From Pseudarthrobacter enclensis (GTDB taxonomy: Bacteria; Actinomycetota; Actinomycetes; Actinomycetales; Micrococcaceae), in contig NZ_JAUSRE010000007.1 of the NCBI RefSeq assembly GCF_030811655.1, positions 143,298-207,297 on the forward strand: DNA of 64,000 nt. Direction: 5' to 3'. Positions 56,299 to 64,000 of this stretch are shown piece by piece. The notes under the pieces were generated by a model. That model did no database searches, was not told where the DNA came from, and saw only the letters and a program-made list of their open reading frames with translations. How positions within the stretch are numbered: the stretch's first letter is position 1; each line of letters begins with the position of its first letter. The position numbers and the translations under genes were made by a program.

Positions 56299-56335
56299 TT
56301 GAACGTGGGCGGCTCTGTGCCGATAGCCTGAAGAC
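56299..56335 (+). promoter_or_regulatory. promoter giving a leaderless galE mRNA
   Basis: TTGAAC (56299-56304), a 19-base spacer and TAGCCT (56324-56329) that ends six bases before the galE ATG. The spacer is longer than usual. No ribosome site precedes the ATG, which fits a leaderless start. Confidence 0.5.
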
Positions 56336-57367
56336 ATGAAGATTATGGTTACCGGCGGGGCTGGCTTTATTGGCTCCCACACTGTCTTGCAGTTACTTGA
56401 GCACGGGCACGAGGTCATGGTTTACGACAACTTGCGCAACGCCAGCCCGGTGTCGCTTGAACGGGTTGAAGAGCTTGCCGGCGTGCCCGTGGAGACGCGT
56501 TGGGCCGATCTTCTGGACACAAATGCACTCGAAGCAGCGGTGGGGGAGTTCCAGCCGGACGCGGTGATCCATTTCGCTGGATTGAAGGCCGTGGGGGAGT
56601 CAGCCCAAATCCCCTATGAGTACTACATGAACAATGTAGTGGGCACACTGAACCTGCTAGCGGCCCTCAAAAAGCATGGTGTCACCCGCCTCGTGTTCAG
56701 TTCGTCGGCCACCGTCTACGACCCCCAGAATCCGCTTCCCTTGCTCGAGGGGATGCGGCGCAACGCCACAAACCCGTATGGCCGCACCAAGCAGCAGATC
56801 GAAGAGATTCTGGAGGACGTGGCAGCAGCGGACCCCACGTTGCGGGTCGCTGTCCTGCGCTACTTTAATCCCGCCGGCGCGCATGATTCAGGCCGTATCG
56901 GTGAAGACCCGGTGGGCACGCCAAACAATTTGCTGCCTTTTGTGGCGCAGGTCGCGGTAGGTATGCGCCCCCTGGTGCGGGTATTCGGCGACGACTACGA
57001 CACCCCGGATGGAACTGGGGTTAGGGACTATATCCACGTGGTGGATCTTGCCGCCGGGCACCTGGCCGCGCTGCAGTACCTGGAAAGCAATTCAGGCCTG
57101 TTCACATGGAACCTAGGCACGGGGCGGGGGACGTCCGTGCTGGAGGTCATTGATGCTTTTGCCAAAGTCACGGGCCGCCCGGTGCCCTTTGAAATCGTGG
57201 ACCGCCGGCCCGGTGATGTCGCTGTTAGCCTCGCCGACCCGTCCAAAGCGCTGCGCGAGTTGGGGTGGAAGGCTGAACGGTCCTTCGAAGCCATGTGTGC
57301 GGACCATTGGCGGTGGCAGGAATCCAATCCCTCCGGCTACACGGCGCTGTCGTCCCAGCCAATCTGA
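56336..57367 (+). CDS. galE: UDP-glucose 4-epimerase
   Basis: A 343-residue short-chain dehydrogenase/reductase with the NAD-binding [21 protein letters not shown] start, FSSSATVYDPQ and the catalytic Tyr-x3-Lys in NPYGRTKQQIEEIL. It has typical GalE blocks (RDYIHVVDLAAGHLAAL). It interconverts UDP-glucose and UDP-galactose and so feeds Glf. A single-gene unit: divergent from a GT2 gene and followed by a hairpin. Confidence 0.95.
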   Translation: MKIMVTGGAGFIGSHTVLQLLEHGHEVMVYDNLRNASPVSLERVEELAGVPVETRWADLLDTNALEAAVGEFQPDAVIHFAGLKAVGESAQIPYEYYMNNVVGTLNLLAALKKHGVTRLVFSSSATVYDPQNPLPLLEGMRRNATNPYGRTKQQIEEILEDVAAADPTLRVAVLRYFNPAGAHDSGRIGEDPVGTPNNLLPFVAQVAVGMRPLVRVFGDDYDTPDGTGVRDYIHVVDLAAGHLAALQYLESNSGLFTWNLGTGRGTSVLEVIDAFAKVTGRPVPFEIVDRRPGDVAVSLADPSKALRELGWKAERSFEAMCADHWRWQESNPSGYTALSSQPI

Positions 57368-57521
57368 CGGACGGAAGCTTCTTCGAGCCCCTGGGCAGGT
57401 AGATCGAGGGCCTGCAGGCCGGCTGGCGTTTGCGTGATGCTCCCGGCCGGCCGGCTGCCGTCCTACCCGTGCCTTGGAGCTGCACCATTGGTGGAAGACG
57501 AAAAGAACCGCAATTACGCCG

Positions 57522-57558
57522 AAGGGCCTGAGCCGGTCTAAACCGTGCTCAGGCCCTT
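57522..57558. terminator. hairpin between galE and the DUF2304 gene
   Basis: AAGGGCCTGAGC and GCTCAGGCCCTT form a perfect 12-bp stem, with an inner CGGT/ACCG extension. It lies about 155 bases after galE and about 95 bases beyond the stop of the convergent rml operon, so it can serve both. The 286 bases from 57368 to 57653 hold no recognisable gene. Confidence 0.6.
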
Positions 57559-57653
57559 GGCGCCTGGCGTTGCAGCTGACGCGTGTCAGCCTTCCAGGAA
57601 CGTTCCGACGGTGGGACGGCCAAATGCCGCACCCCTGCCGGTGGAATTCCGTG

Positions 57654-58064
57654 TCAGCGTTCAGACCCGGATGCTGCGGTGGGCTGCTGTTTGACTGGAG
57701 CCTGCAGGCGTGGACGGTCGTCTTCCAGCCACGGGCGGGGGGCCTCGTCAAGGGCCATTCGCCTCGCCAGGAGCGTCAGCGCGAACTCTGACTGCCGGAA
57801 CCGCTGGTACGTCGTTGACATGAAGACGAAGAAACAGAAGATTAGGGCATAAAGGACCAGGTCTGTGCCACGCCCGATGCCCAGGAACTGCGCCACGCGA
57901 GTCAGCAGGTCGGGGAGGAAGATAGAGATTGCGGCGGCGAAGGCAAAAACCATCAGCAGCAACCGCCGGATCGCCAGGTGCCGCGTATTCGACCCACCGC
58001 GCATCAGGGCCAGCGACACAAAGATTACTGCGATGACCAGAACAAGCTGGACTATGAAGATCAA
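57654..58064 (-). CDS. DUF2304 membrane protein
   Basis: A 136-residue protein with three hydrophobic helices (about 2-20, 34-52, 68-84) and the cytoplasmic tail STTYQRFRQSEFALTLLARRMAL, the DUF2304 pattern. DUF2304 genes usually sit next to a DPM1-like GT2, as here 12 bases downstream of one, and are thought to anchor or assist it. The TTG start at 58064 has AGGAGG nine bases upstream. Confidence 0.8.
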   Translation of the reverse strand: MIFIVQLVLVIAVIFVSLALMRGGSNTRHLAIRRLLLMVFAFAAAISIFLPDLLTRVAQFLGIGRGTDLVLYALIFCFFVFMSTTYQRFRQSEFALTLLARRMALDEAPRPWLEDDRPRLQAPVKQQPTAASGSER

Positions 58065-58076
58065 GGGTTGGCCCTC

Positions 58077-58742
58077 CTATTTGAAGAACAGGTCGGCAAC
58101 GATGTTCACCGAATTGAGCAGGGACTGGCCTTTGGCCTTCGAATAGTCCGTATAGATGATGTGCACCGGGTGTTCCACGTACCTCACCTTGAAGGCCGCC
58201 AACTGGTGGACCAGTTCCGACGCATGCGCCATGCGGTTCTGTCTAAGCTGAATGCGGCTGGCAACATCCCTGCCCAGGACACGCAGCCCGTTGTGGGCAT
58301 CGGTCAGGTCCAGTCCTGTGGACAACTTCATCTGCAGTGCAGCGACCTTCAGTACAAGCCGCTTCATGGCCGTCAGTTTCGTCCTGGAATCCAGGAACCT
58401 CGAACCGAGCACCACATCCAGCGATTCCGTTCGCAAGCGCTCCACCATGGCCACGGCGTCTTCCACGCGGTGCTGCCCATCGGCGTCAAAGGTAACGATG
58501 GAGTCGGTCTGGGGGTCCTGCAGCGCGTACTCAATCCCGGTCTGCAGCGACGCACCCTGGCCAAGGTTTACAGGATGCTCTACCACAACCGCGCCCGCGT
58601 TGCGGGCTACAACTACAGAACCATCACGGCTGCCGTCGTCAACACACACTACGTTTGGAAAGGTCCCCAGCAGGCCTTCGATGACCTTGCCAACAACGGT
58701 TGCCTCGTTGTACATCGGAATGACAACCCACGTCTTACTCAC
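58077..58742 (-). CDS. DPM1-like GT2 polyprenyl-phosphate glycosyltransferase
   Basis: A 221-residue GT2 protein: VVIPMYNEATVVGKVIEGLL, VDDGSRDGS (DDGS 35-38), NLGQGASLQTGIEYAL and FDADGQH (86-91). Short DPM1-like enzymes make polyprenyl-phosphate sugars used by GT-C enzymes outside the membrane. The GTG at 58742 has AGAGG nine bases upstream. It is the third gene of the rml operon, 45 bases after the rmlC/D fusion. It could supply donors for the GT-C-like proteins of the region. Confidence 0.85.
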   Translation of the reverse strand: MSKTWVVIPMYNEATVVGKVIEGLLGTFPNVVCVDDGSRDGSVVVARNAGAVVVEHPVNLGQGASLQTGIEYALQDPQTDSIVTFDADGQHRVEDAVAMVERLRTESLDVVLGSRFLDSRTKLTAMKRLVLKVAALQMKLSTGLDLTDAHNGLRVLGRDVASRIQLRQNRMAHASELVHQLAAFKVRYVEHPVHIIYTDYSKAKGQSLLNSVNIVADLFFK

Positions 58743-58787
58743 CGCACTATCCTCTCACACAACCACGAACACCCCGACGCGCAGCAA

Positions 58788-60215
58788 TCACCGAACACTC
58801 GATGACATGAGCGGCAGCTCGCGAAGACGCTGGAGCTGATCCACGGGAGAGAATCCTGCTGACTTGATCCTTGAAAGGTCGAGGACGCTGTTGAGCGGAC
58901 GGGGCGCCGCAGCTTTGCCTGCAAAGTACTCCTCGGTGCTCACGCCGGTTATGGCATCCGGCGAAGCGCCGCACGATTCGTACACCAGGGCGGCGATGGC
59001 CGCCCAGGACAACGGCTCGCCGTCGTTGGAAAGGTTGTAGGTGCCGTACTCCGCGTCAGTGTCCAGCAGGTGCTTAATGCCTGCAGCAATGTCCGCGGTG
59101 AAACTCAGGCGGCCGATTTGGTCGTTTACGACGGAAGGTTTGATGCCCCTTCCGGCAAGTGCGGCCATTGTCCGGACGAAGTTATTGCCGTCTCCGATTA
59201 CCCAGCTGGTGCGAACTATGTAGTGCCGGGGCACCAGGCTCACGGCAGCGTCGCCGGCTGCCTTCGTTTGGCCATACACCCCGAGCGGGCAGACCGGATC
59301 ATCCTCCACGTACGCGGATGACTTTGTGCCGTCGAAGACGTAGTCCGAGGAGACATGGACCAGGGTCAGGTTGTTTTCGATGGCGATGCGGGCCAGGTTG
59401 GCCACGCCCTTAACGTTCACATTCCAGGCGGCTTCCCGGCCTTCCGCGGTTTCCGCGTTGTCCACGGCCGTGTACGCGGCAGCGTTGATGATTGTGGAGT
59501 AGTTCTTCCAGTTCAGGCCTGAGCCGGAGTCAGGCGAGGCCAGATCAAATTCGTTCCGGCCTGCGAATTCCACCGATGGATCGCCATCGTAGGCGTCCTG
59601 CAGTGCCTTGCCGAGCTGACCGTTTGCGCCCAGCACGAGGGTTTTCTTAGCCTGCATCGGCGCAACGTCCTGAAGGCGGGGATGCGCTTTATCCTTGTCG
59701 GAAAGTTCGGCCTGCCCAAGGGGCACAGGCCACGGAATGGACACCGTCTCGTCGGCAAGGTTCAGGAAAGTGTACTGGCCCTGCGCGTCAGCTGACCAAT
59801 GGTCATTGACGAGATACGTATAGGCGGTGTTGTCTTCGAGGGTCTGGAAAGCGTTGCCGACGCCCCGGGGGATGAAGATGGCCTGGCTGGCATCGAGTTC
59901 GGCGGTGAAAACCGCACCGAACGACGGCCCTTCCCTGAGGTCCACCCAAGCGCCAAAGATCCGGCCGGTGGCTACCGAAATGAATTTGTCCCATGGCTCG
60001 GCGTGGATGCCGCGTGTGGTGCCTGCTTTCTCGTTGAACGAGATGTTGTTCTGAACTGGACGGAAGTCCGGCAGCCCAAGGGCCACCATCTTTTCCCGCT
60101 GCCAGTTTTCCTTGAACCACCCCCGGTTGTCACCGTGCACCGGCAGGTCGTAAAGGACAACGCCTGGTATTGGTGTTTCGTGGGCAACCAGCTTTTTTGA
60201 AAACTCAATAGACAT
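58788..60215 (-). CDS. rmlCD: fused dTDP-4-dehydrorhamnose 3,5-epimerase / reductase (RmlC-RmlD)
   Basis: A 475-residue fusion. Residues 1 to about 185 are a cupin-type RmlC with RGIHAEPWDKFISVATGRIF (catalytic His71) and AYTYLVNDHWS (Tyr near 132-134). From about 189 an RmlD reductase starts: TLVLGANGQLGKALQ (nucleotide site 197-203), VSSDYVFDGT and the Tyr-x3-Lys in VYGQTKAAGD (314-318). Together they perform the last two steps to dTDP-L-rhamnose. The first domain is of the branch with GIHAEPWDK in place of the usual GLHFQ-type block. ATG 60215 lies three bases after the rmlB stop. Confidence 0.92.
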   Translation of the reverse strand: MSIEFSKKLVAHETPIPGVVLYDLPVHGDNRGWFKENWQREKMVALGLPDFRPVQNNISFNEKAGTTRGIHAEPWDKFISVATGRIFGAWVDLREGPSFGAVFTAELDASQAIFIPRGVGNAFQTLEDNTAYTYLVNDHWSADAQGQYTFLNLADETVSIPWPVPLGQAELSDKDKAHPRLQDVAPMQAKKTLVLGANGQLGKALQDAYDGDPSVEFAGRNEFDLASPDSGSGLNWKNYSTIINAAAYTAVDNAETAEGREAAWNVNVKGVANLARIAIENNLTLVHVSSDYVFDGTKSSAYVEDDPVCPLGVYGQTKAAGDAAVSLVPRHYIVRTSWVIGDGNNFVRTMAALAGRGIKPSVVNDQIGRLSFTADIAAGIKHLLDTDAEYGTYNLSNDGEPLSWAAIAALVYESCGASPDAITGVSTEEYFAGKAAAPRPLNSVLDLSRIKSAGFSPVDQLQRLRELPLMSSSVR

Positions 60216-60218
60216 GTC

Positions 60219-61220
<1,002 letters not shown>

Positions 61221-61253
61221 TCAAGATCGTAGCCGATAGGCTTTGAACATTGT

Positions 61254-62720
61254 TTGAATGAAGGGACGTCCGACTTGAACTTGCCGGCTGGCCAGCTGCG
61301 TCCACCGCGGCTTGTCGATGCTCCCGGAACGCCCCGTCTGCCGTGGACGTTTCGCCGGACTCTCGCTGTATCGAGGAACGGATTCCGGGCCTTCGCCGCA
61401 GCTGCTCTGGGTGCTGCAGCCCTCACGCTCGTGGCTTGGATCAGGCTTCCAGGCTTGACCAGGGAAACCCTCTGGGCCGAGGACGGCGGCATCTTCCTTC
61501 GTCAGGCGATGGACAGCCGGCTCCTGAGCGGCCTTATGGACCCGTACGACGGGTATCTCCATCTTCTTCCGCGGCTTTTGGCTCACCTATCCCTTCGTAT
61601 GGGTCCGCTCGAAGGATACGCCGAGCGAATTTCGTGGCTATCCTGCGCATGCGTCGGGCTTGTCGGTGTGGCTGTCTTCTTCCTTAGCCGGTCACATATT
61701 CCGTCGGTCTGGAGCCGGCTGTTACTCGCGGGGATACCCGCACTCCTACCCGTTGCACCTCTTGAGGTCATGGGAAATACAGCCAACCTTCATTGGTACA
61801 TGCTGTGGCTGACCCCGTGGATTCTCATACATCAATCCCGGCGCCGTTCGTCCAACATCCTGCTTGTACTTGTGTCTTTCGTGGCCGCCACCACTGAGAT
61901 CCAAACGGTTCTTTTTGTACCTCTTATCTGGTTTGCCGTTCGCACCCGGCGTCAATGGGGCGGGTCGGTCGGCCTGCTCCTGGGTCTTGCCCTGCAATTC
62001 ATCACCTACGTCAGCTTCCCGCGCTCGGTCTCACAGGACGCAGTGCCGTGGGACCTTGGAAGCGTCATTATCGGGTGGCTTCTGCAGGGAGGTATGTCGA
62101 GCGTCGAAAGTTCAGCGTCCAGCGTAGGCGTCGCGTGGACTTACTTCGGCGGAGCTCTGCTCCTGGTCCCCGTAGCGCTGTTATTGGCTCCTGCTGTCGC
62201 CGCAGCATTCAATGGGCGCGCAACGCTTGTGGCCGTGCTGGCGTCCGTCGGAGTTTCCGCGGCCCTCTGGTTTGCCGCCCAAGTTTTCAACAACCGCGCA
62301 TTTATGAATTATTCGTCGTTTACGAACCAGGAGTGGCTGAAGTTCGACTTCCTGCGGTACGCAGTTGCTCCGGCCATGTTTGCACTTGGGGCGCTGGCGC
62401 TGGCGTCGGGCCGTTTTCATTGGCGTCGCGAAACGGAGAGGCCTGTAGCCCCGGTGCCCTCCCTGCGCCGCGGAATCACATGGCAAAACAGTTGCGCGAC
62501 AATACTTGCCACCATTCTGTTCCTCGGATTCTTTCCACCCACCAGTTCCAGGGCAGACGGCCCATCGTGGGGAGAGCAGGTTTTGGCGGGACGATCCGCA
62601 TGTGCTTCCGACCCGCAGCTCGCCGAAGTGCCGGCATTCGTAGCACCTCGCGGCTGGGAGTACGGGCGAGTAGCGATATCGTGTAACCGATTGCGAACCA
62701 ACGACAACGAAAGAAGGTGA
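61254..62720 (+). CDS. polytopic membrane protein, GT-C-like
   Basis: About 488 residues with roughly ten hydrophobic helices. After the first helix comes [18 protein letters not shown], an acidic pair in the first outer loop as in GT-C glycosyltransferases, and later [20 protein letters not shown]. The C-terminal 60 residues are extracytoplasmic with two cysteines (SACASD, SCNR). The start is unclear: TTG 61254 is the first codon, with TAGGCT at 61237-61242 upstream. Its stop overlaps a GTG of rmlA, so the two are cotranscribed. A surface-sugar transferase role is inferred. Confidence 0.62.
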   Translation: MNEGTSDLNLPAGQLRPPRLVDAPGTPRLPWTFRRTLAVSRNGFRAFAAAALGAAALTLVAWIRLPGLTRETLWAEDGGIFLRQAMDSRLLSGLMDPYDGYLHLLPRLLAHLSLRMGPLEGYAERISWLSCACVGLVGVAVFFLSRSHIPSVWSRLLLAGIPALLPVAPLEVMGNTANLHWYMLWLTPWILIHQSRRRSSNILLVLVSFVAATTEIQTVLFVPLIWFAVRTRRQWGGSVGLLLGLALQFITYVSFPRSVSQDAVPWDLGSVIIGWLLQGGMSSVESSASSVGVAWTYFGGALLLVPVALLLAPAVAAAFNGRATLVAVLASVGVSAALWFAAQVFNNRAFMNYSSFTNQEWLKFDFLRYAVAPAMFALGALALASGRFHWRRETERPVAPVPSLRRGITWQNSCATILATILFLGFFPPTSSRADGPSWGEQVLAGRSACASDPQLAEVPAFVAPRGWEYGRVAISCNRLRTNDNERR

Positions 62721-62722
62721 GC

Positions 62723-63592
62723 GTGCGAGGAATCATTCTCGCCGGCGGAACGGGATCGAGGCTCCACCCGATCACGCTTGGTGTCAGCAAGCAGCTCGTT
62801 CCGGTCTACGACAAGCCGATGATCTACTACCCGCTCTCAACCCTGATCCTCGCGGGCATACGGGACATCCTGATCATTACCACTCCGCACGACGCCGAGC
62901 AGTTCCAGCGGCTCCTGGGGGATGGATCACAATTCGGGGTGAGCCTGACGTACATCCAGCAGCCGTCTCCTGACGGGCTGGCGCAGGCCTTCATTCTGGG
63001 TGCCGAACATATCGGAAACGAGCCGGTGGCGTTGGTCCTCGGGGACAACATCTTTTACGGTCCGGGTATGGGCACGCAGCTCCGCCGCTTCGAAAATATC
63101 GACGGCGGCGCTGTCTTTGGATACTGGGTAGCGGACCCCACGTCGTACGGCGTTGTGGAATTTGGCCCTGATGGGAAGGCGATCTCCCTTGAAGAGAAGC
63201 CGGCAAAACCCAAGAGCCACTACGCAGTGCCCGGCCTTTATTTCTACGACAACGATGTGGTCGATATCGCGAAGAACCTCAAGCCCTCGCCGCGCGGCGA
63301 ACTCGAGATAACCGACGTAAACCGCACCTACCTGGAGCGCGAGAAGTTGCAGGTCGAGATTCTGCCCCGCGGCACCGCTTGGCTGGACACCGGCACCTTC
63401 AATGACCTAAACGACGCCTCGAACTTCGTCCGCACCACCGAAAACCGCCAGGGCCTGAAGATCGGTGCTCCGGAGGAAATCGCGTGGAGACTTGGTTTTC
63501 TCACTGATGAGGAACTGCGCGAACGTGCCACACCGCTCATCAAGAGTGGTTACGGCCAATACTTGATTGACCTGCTGGAGCACGGCGCGTAA
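62723..63592 (+). CDS. rmlA: glucose-1-phosphate thymidylyltransferase
   Basis: A 289-residue nucleotidyltransferase: [20 protein letters not shown] at the N-terminus, [32 protein letters not shown], and [20 protein letters not shown]. It makes dTDP-glucose, the first step to dTDP-rhamnose. GTG 62723 gives the canonical start and has AGAAGG five bases upstream; an in-frame GTG at 62717 adds two residues and overlaps the upstream stop. It is separated from rmlB/CD by the divergent membrane gene. Confidence 0.95.
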   Translation: MRGIILAGGTGSRLHPITLGVSKQLVPVYDKPMIYYPLSTLILAGIRDILIITTPHDAEQFQRLLGDGSQFGVSLTYIQQPSPDGLAQAFILGAEHIGNEPVALVLGDNIFYGPGMGTQLRRFENIDGGAVFGYWVADPTSYGVVEFGPDGKAISLEEKPAKPKSHYAVPGLYFYDNDVVDIAKNLKPSPRGELEITDVNRTYLEREKLQVEILPRGTAWLDTGTFNDLNDASNFVRTTENRQGLKIGAPEEIAWRLGFLTDEELRERATPLIKSGYGQYLIDLLEHGA

Positions 63593-63607
63593 GTATCAAT
63601 TTTAAAC

Positions 63608-63641
63608 GTCGATGGCGGCCCGCTTGCGGGGCGCCATCGAC
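63608..63641. terminator. bidirectional terminator between rmlA and the LGFP gene
   Basis: GTCGATGGCG and CGCCATCGAC are perfect 10-base arms, with an inner CCCG/CGGG pairing. ATTTTCTTT follows on the plus strand and TTTAAA on the minus side. It lies 15 bases after the rmlA stop and 18 bases from the convergent stop. Confidence 0.8.
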
Positions 63642-63659
63642 ATTTTCTTTGCTGTTACC

Positions 63660-64000
63660 TTACTGCCGAGTGATCTTGGCGCCGGCAGTTGCGGTCCAGT
63701 CGATCCGACCTCCCTGGAAGAACTGGGTGCAGCTTTGCCCATCAGCAGAGCAGGTTACCGGTCCGGTCGGGTAGCCGAGGGGGCCTCCCTCGAAGCCGCT
63801 GGCCTGCCAGGCGCTGCGGATGGGTCCGTTGGGGGAGACCTGGGCTCCTGTGGCGGTGGACCAGATGATGGCTCCGTTTTGGAAGTTCTGGTAGCAGCCG
63901 CCGTTTTTCAGTCCGCAGGTTACCGGTCCGGTCGGGTAGCCCAGGGTGCCTCCCTCGAAGCCGCTGGCCTGCCAGGCGCTGCGGACGGGTCCGTTGGGGG
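63660..64000 (-). CDS. LGFP-repeat surface protein, 5' part outside the window
   Basis: On the minus strand an open frame enters at base 64000 and ends with TAA (63660-63662). The visible 113 codons hold LGFP repeats: SAWQASGFEGGPLGYPTGPV, then FFQGGRIDWTATAGAKITRQ at the end, with GAIIWSTATGAQVSPNGPIR between. LGFP repeats are found in cell-wall-associated proteins of actinobacteria, often joined to a peptidoglycan hydrolase domain. The N-terminal domain cannot be seen. The repeat period is 55 codons. Confidence 0.85.
   Translation of the reverse strand, partial: PNGPVRSAWQASGFEGGTLGYPTGPVTCGLKNGGCYQNFQNGAIIWSTATGAQVSPNGPIRSAWQASGFEGGPLGYPTGPVTCSADGQSCTQFFQGGRIDWTATAGAKITRQ
63752..64000. 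repeat. 165-bp tandem repeats within the LGFP gene
   Basis: The 84 bases from 63752 and the 84 bases from 63917 differ at only three positions by my alignment, with a 165-base period (55 codons). The near-identity at DNA level, including silent positions, points to recent duplication or gene conversion. Further copies probably lie beyond the window. Confidence 0.85.

Overview
The window is high-GC actinobacterial DNA, most likely from Arthrobacter, Pseudarthrobacter or a close relative in the Micrococcaceae. This rests on the gene families (mtrA-mtrB-lpqB, a WhiB1-type regulator, a PdtaS-type kinase, a 180-kDa-class NAD-glutamate dehydrogenase), on frequent GTG/TTG starts and on several apparent leaderless promoters. 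No rRNA, tRNA, CRISPR array, insertion sequence or integrase was recognised.

Layout, 1-14536. A 5'-truncated mnmA is followed by a dipeptide/oligopeptide ABC transporter: lipoprotein, two permeases and a fused double ATPase, with a strong hairpin between the binding-protein gene and the permeases. Next come a chorismate mutase and a MetE-like protein that has lost its zinc ligands. On the minus strand lies an overlapping operon of six genes: a GPD-membrane-domain protein, DUF4129, DUF4350, MoxR, DUF58 and DUF4166.

Layout, 14705-41318. The block mtrA-mtrB-lpqB-comF-hpf-(YcaQ-like)-secA, and further on pdtaS beside whiB1, follows gene neighbourhoods I recall from Mycobacterium tuberculosis. 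Between secA and the glutamate dehydrogenase is a set of poorly known genes: Rv3235-like, a LysM membrane protein, an unknown protein with a very clear leaderless promoter, a BldC-like HTH, a SAF/CpaB-like membrane protein and a CpaE-like ATPase. They resemble a Tad/Flp assembly module without its motor. A large FHA-FtsK/SpoIIIE (EssC/EccC-like) protein without visible type VII partners closes this part.

Layout, 41319-64000. This is a cell-surface polysaccharide region. It contains a broken acetyltransferase remnant, a tight operon glf-glfT2-like-wzm-wzt-DUF6541-DUF6541, a flippase, a glfT1-like gene, three further family 2 glycosyltransferases, galE, an operon rmlB-rmlC/D fusion-GT2-DUF2304, a polytopic GT-C-like protein coupled to rmlA, and at the edge a partial LGFP-repeat surface protein.

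How the genes fit together (inference from families). GalE and Glf supply UDP-Galf, RmlA/B/C/D supply dTDP-rhamnose, and a rhamnosyltransferase-like GT2, GlfT1-like and GlfT2-like enzymes could build a lipid-linked galactofuranan that Wzm-Wzt exports. That matches the galactan half of mycobacterial arabinogalactan synthesis in an organism not expected to make mycolic acids. The two DUF6541 paralogues inside this operon are the least explained and most interesting proteins of the window.
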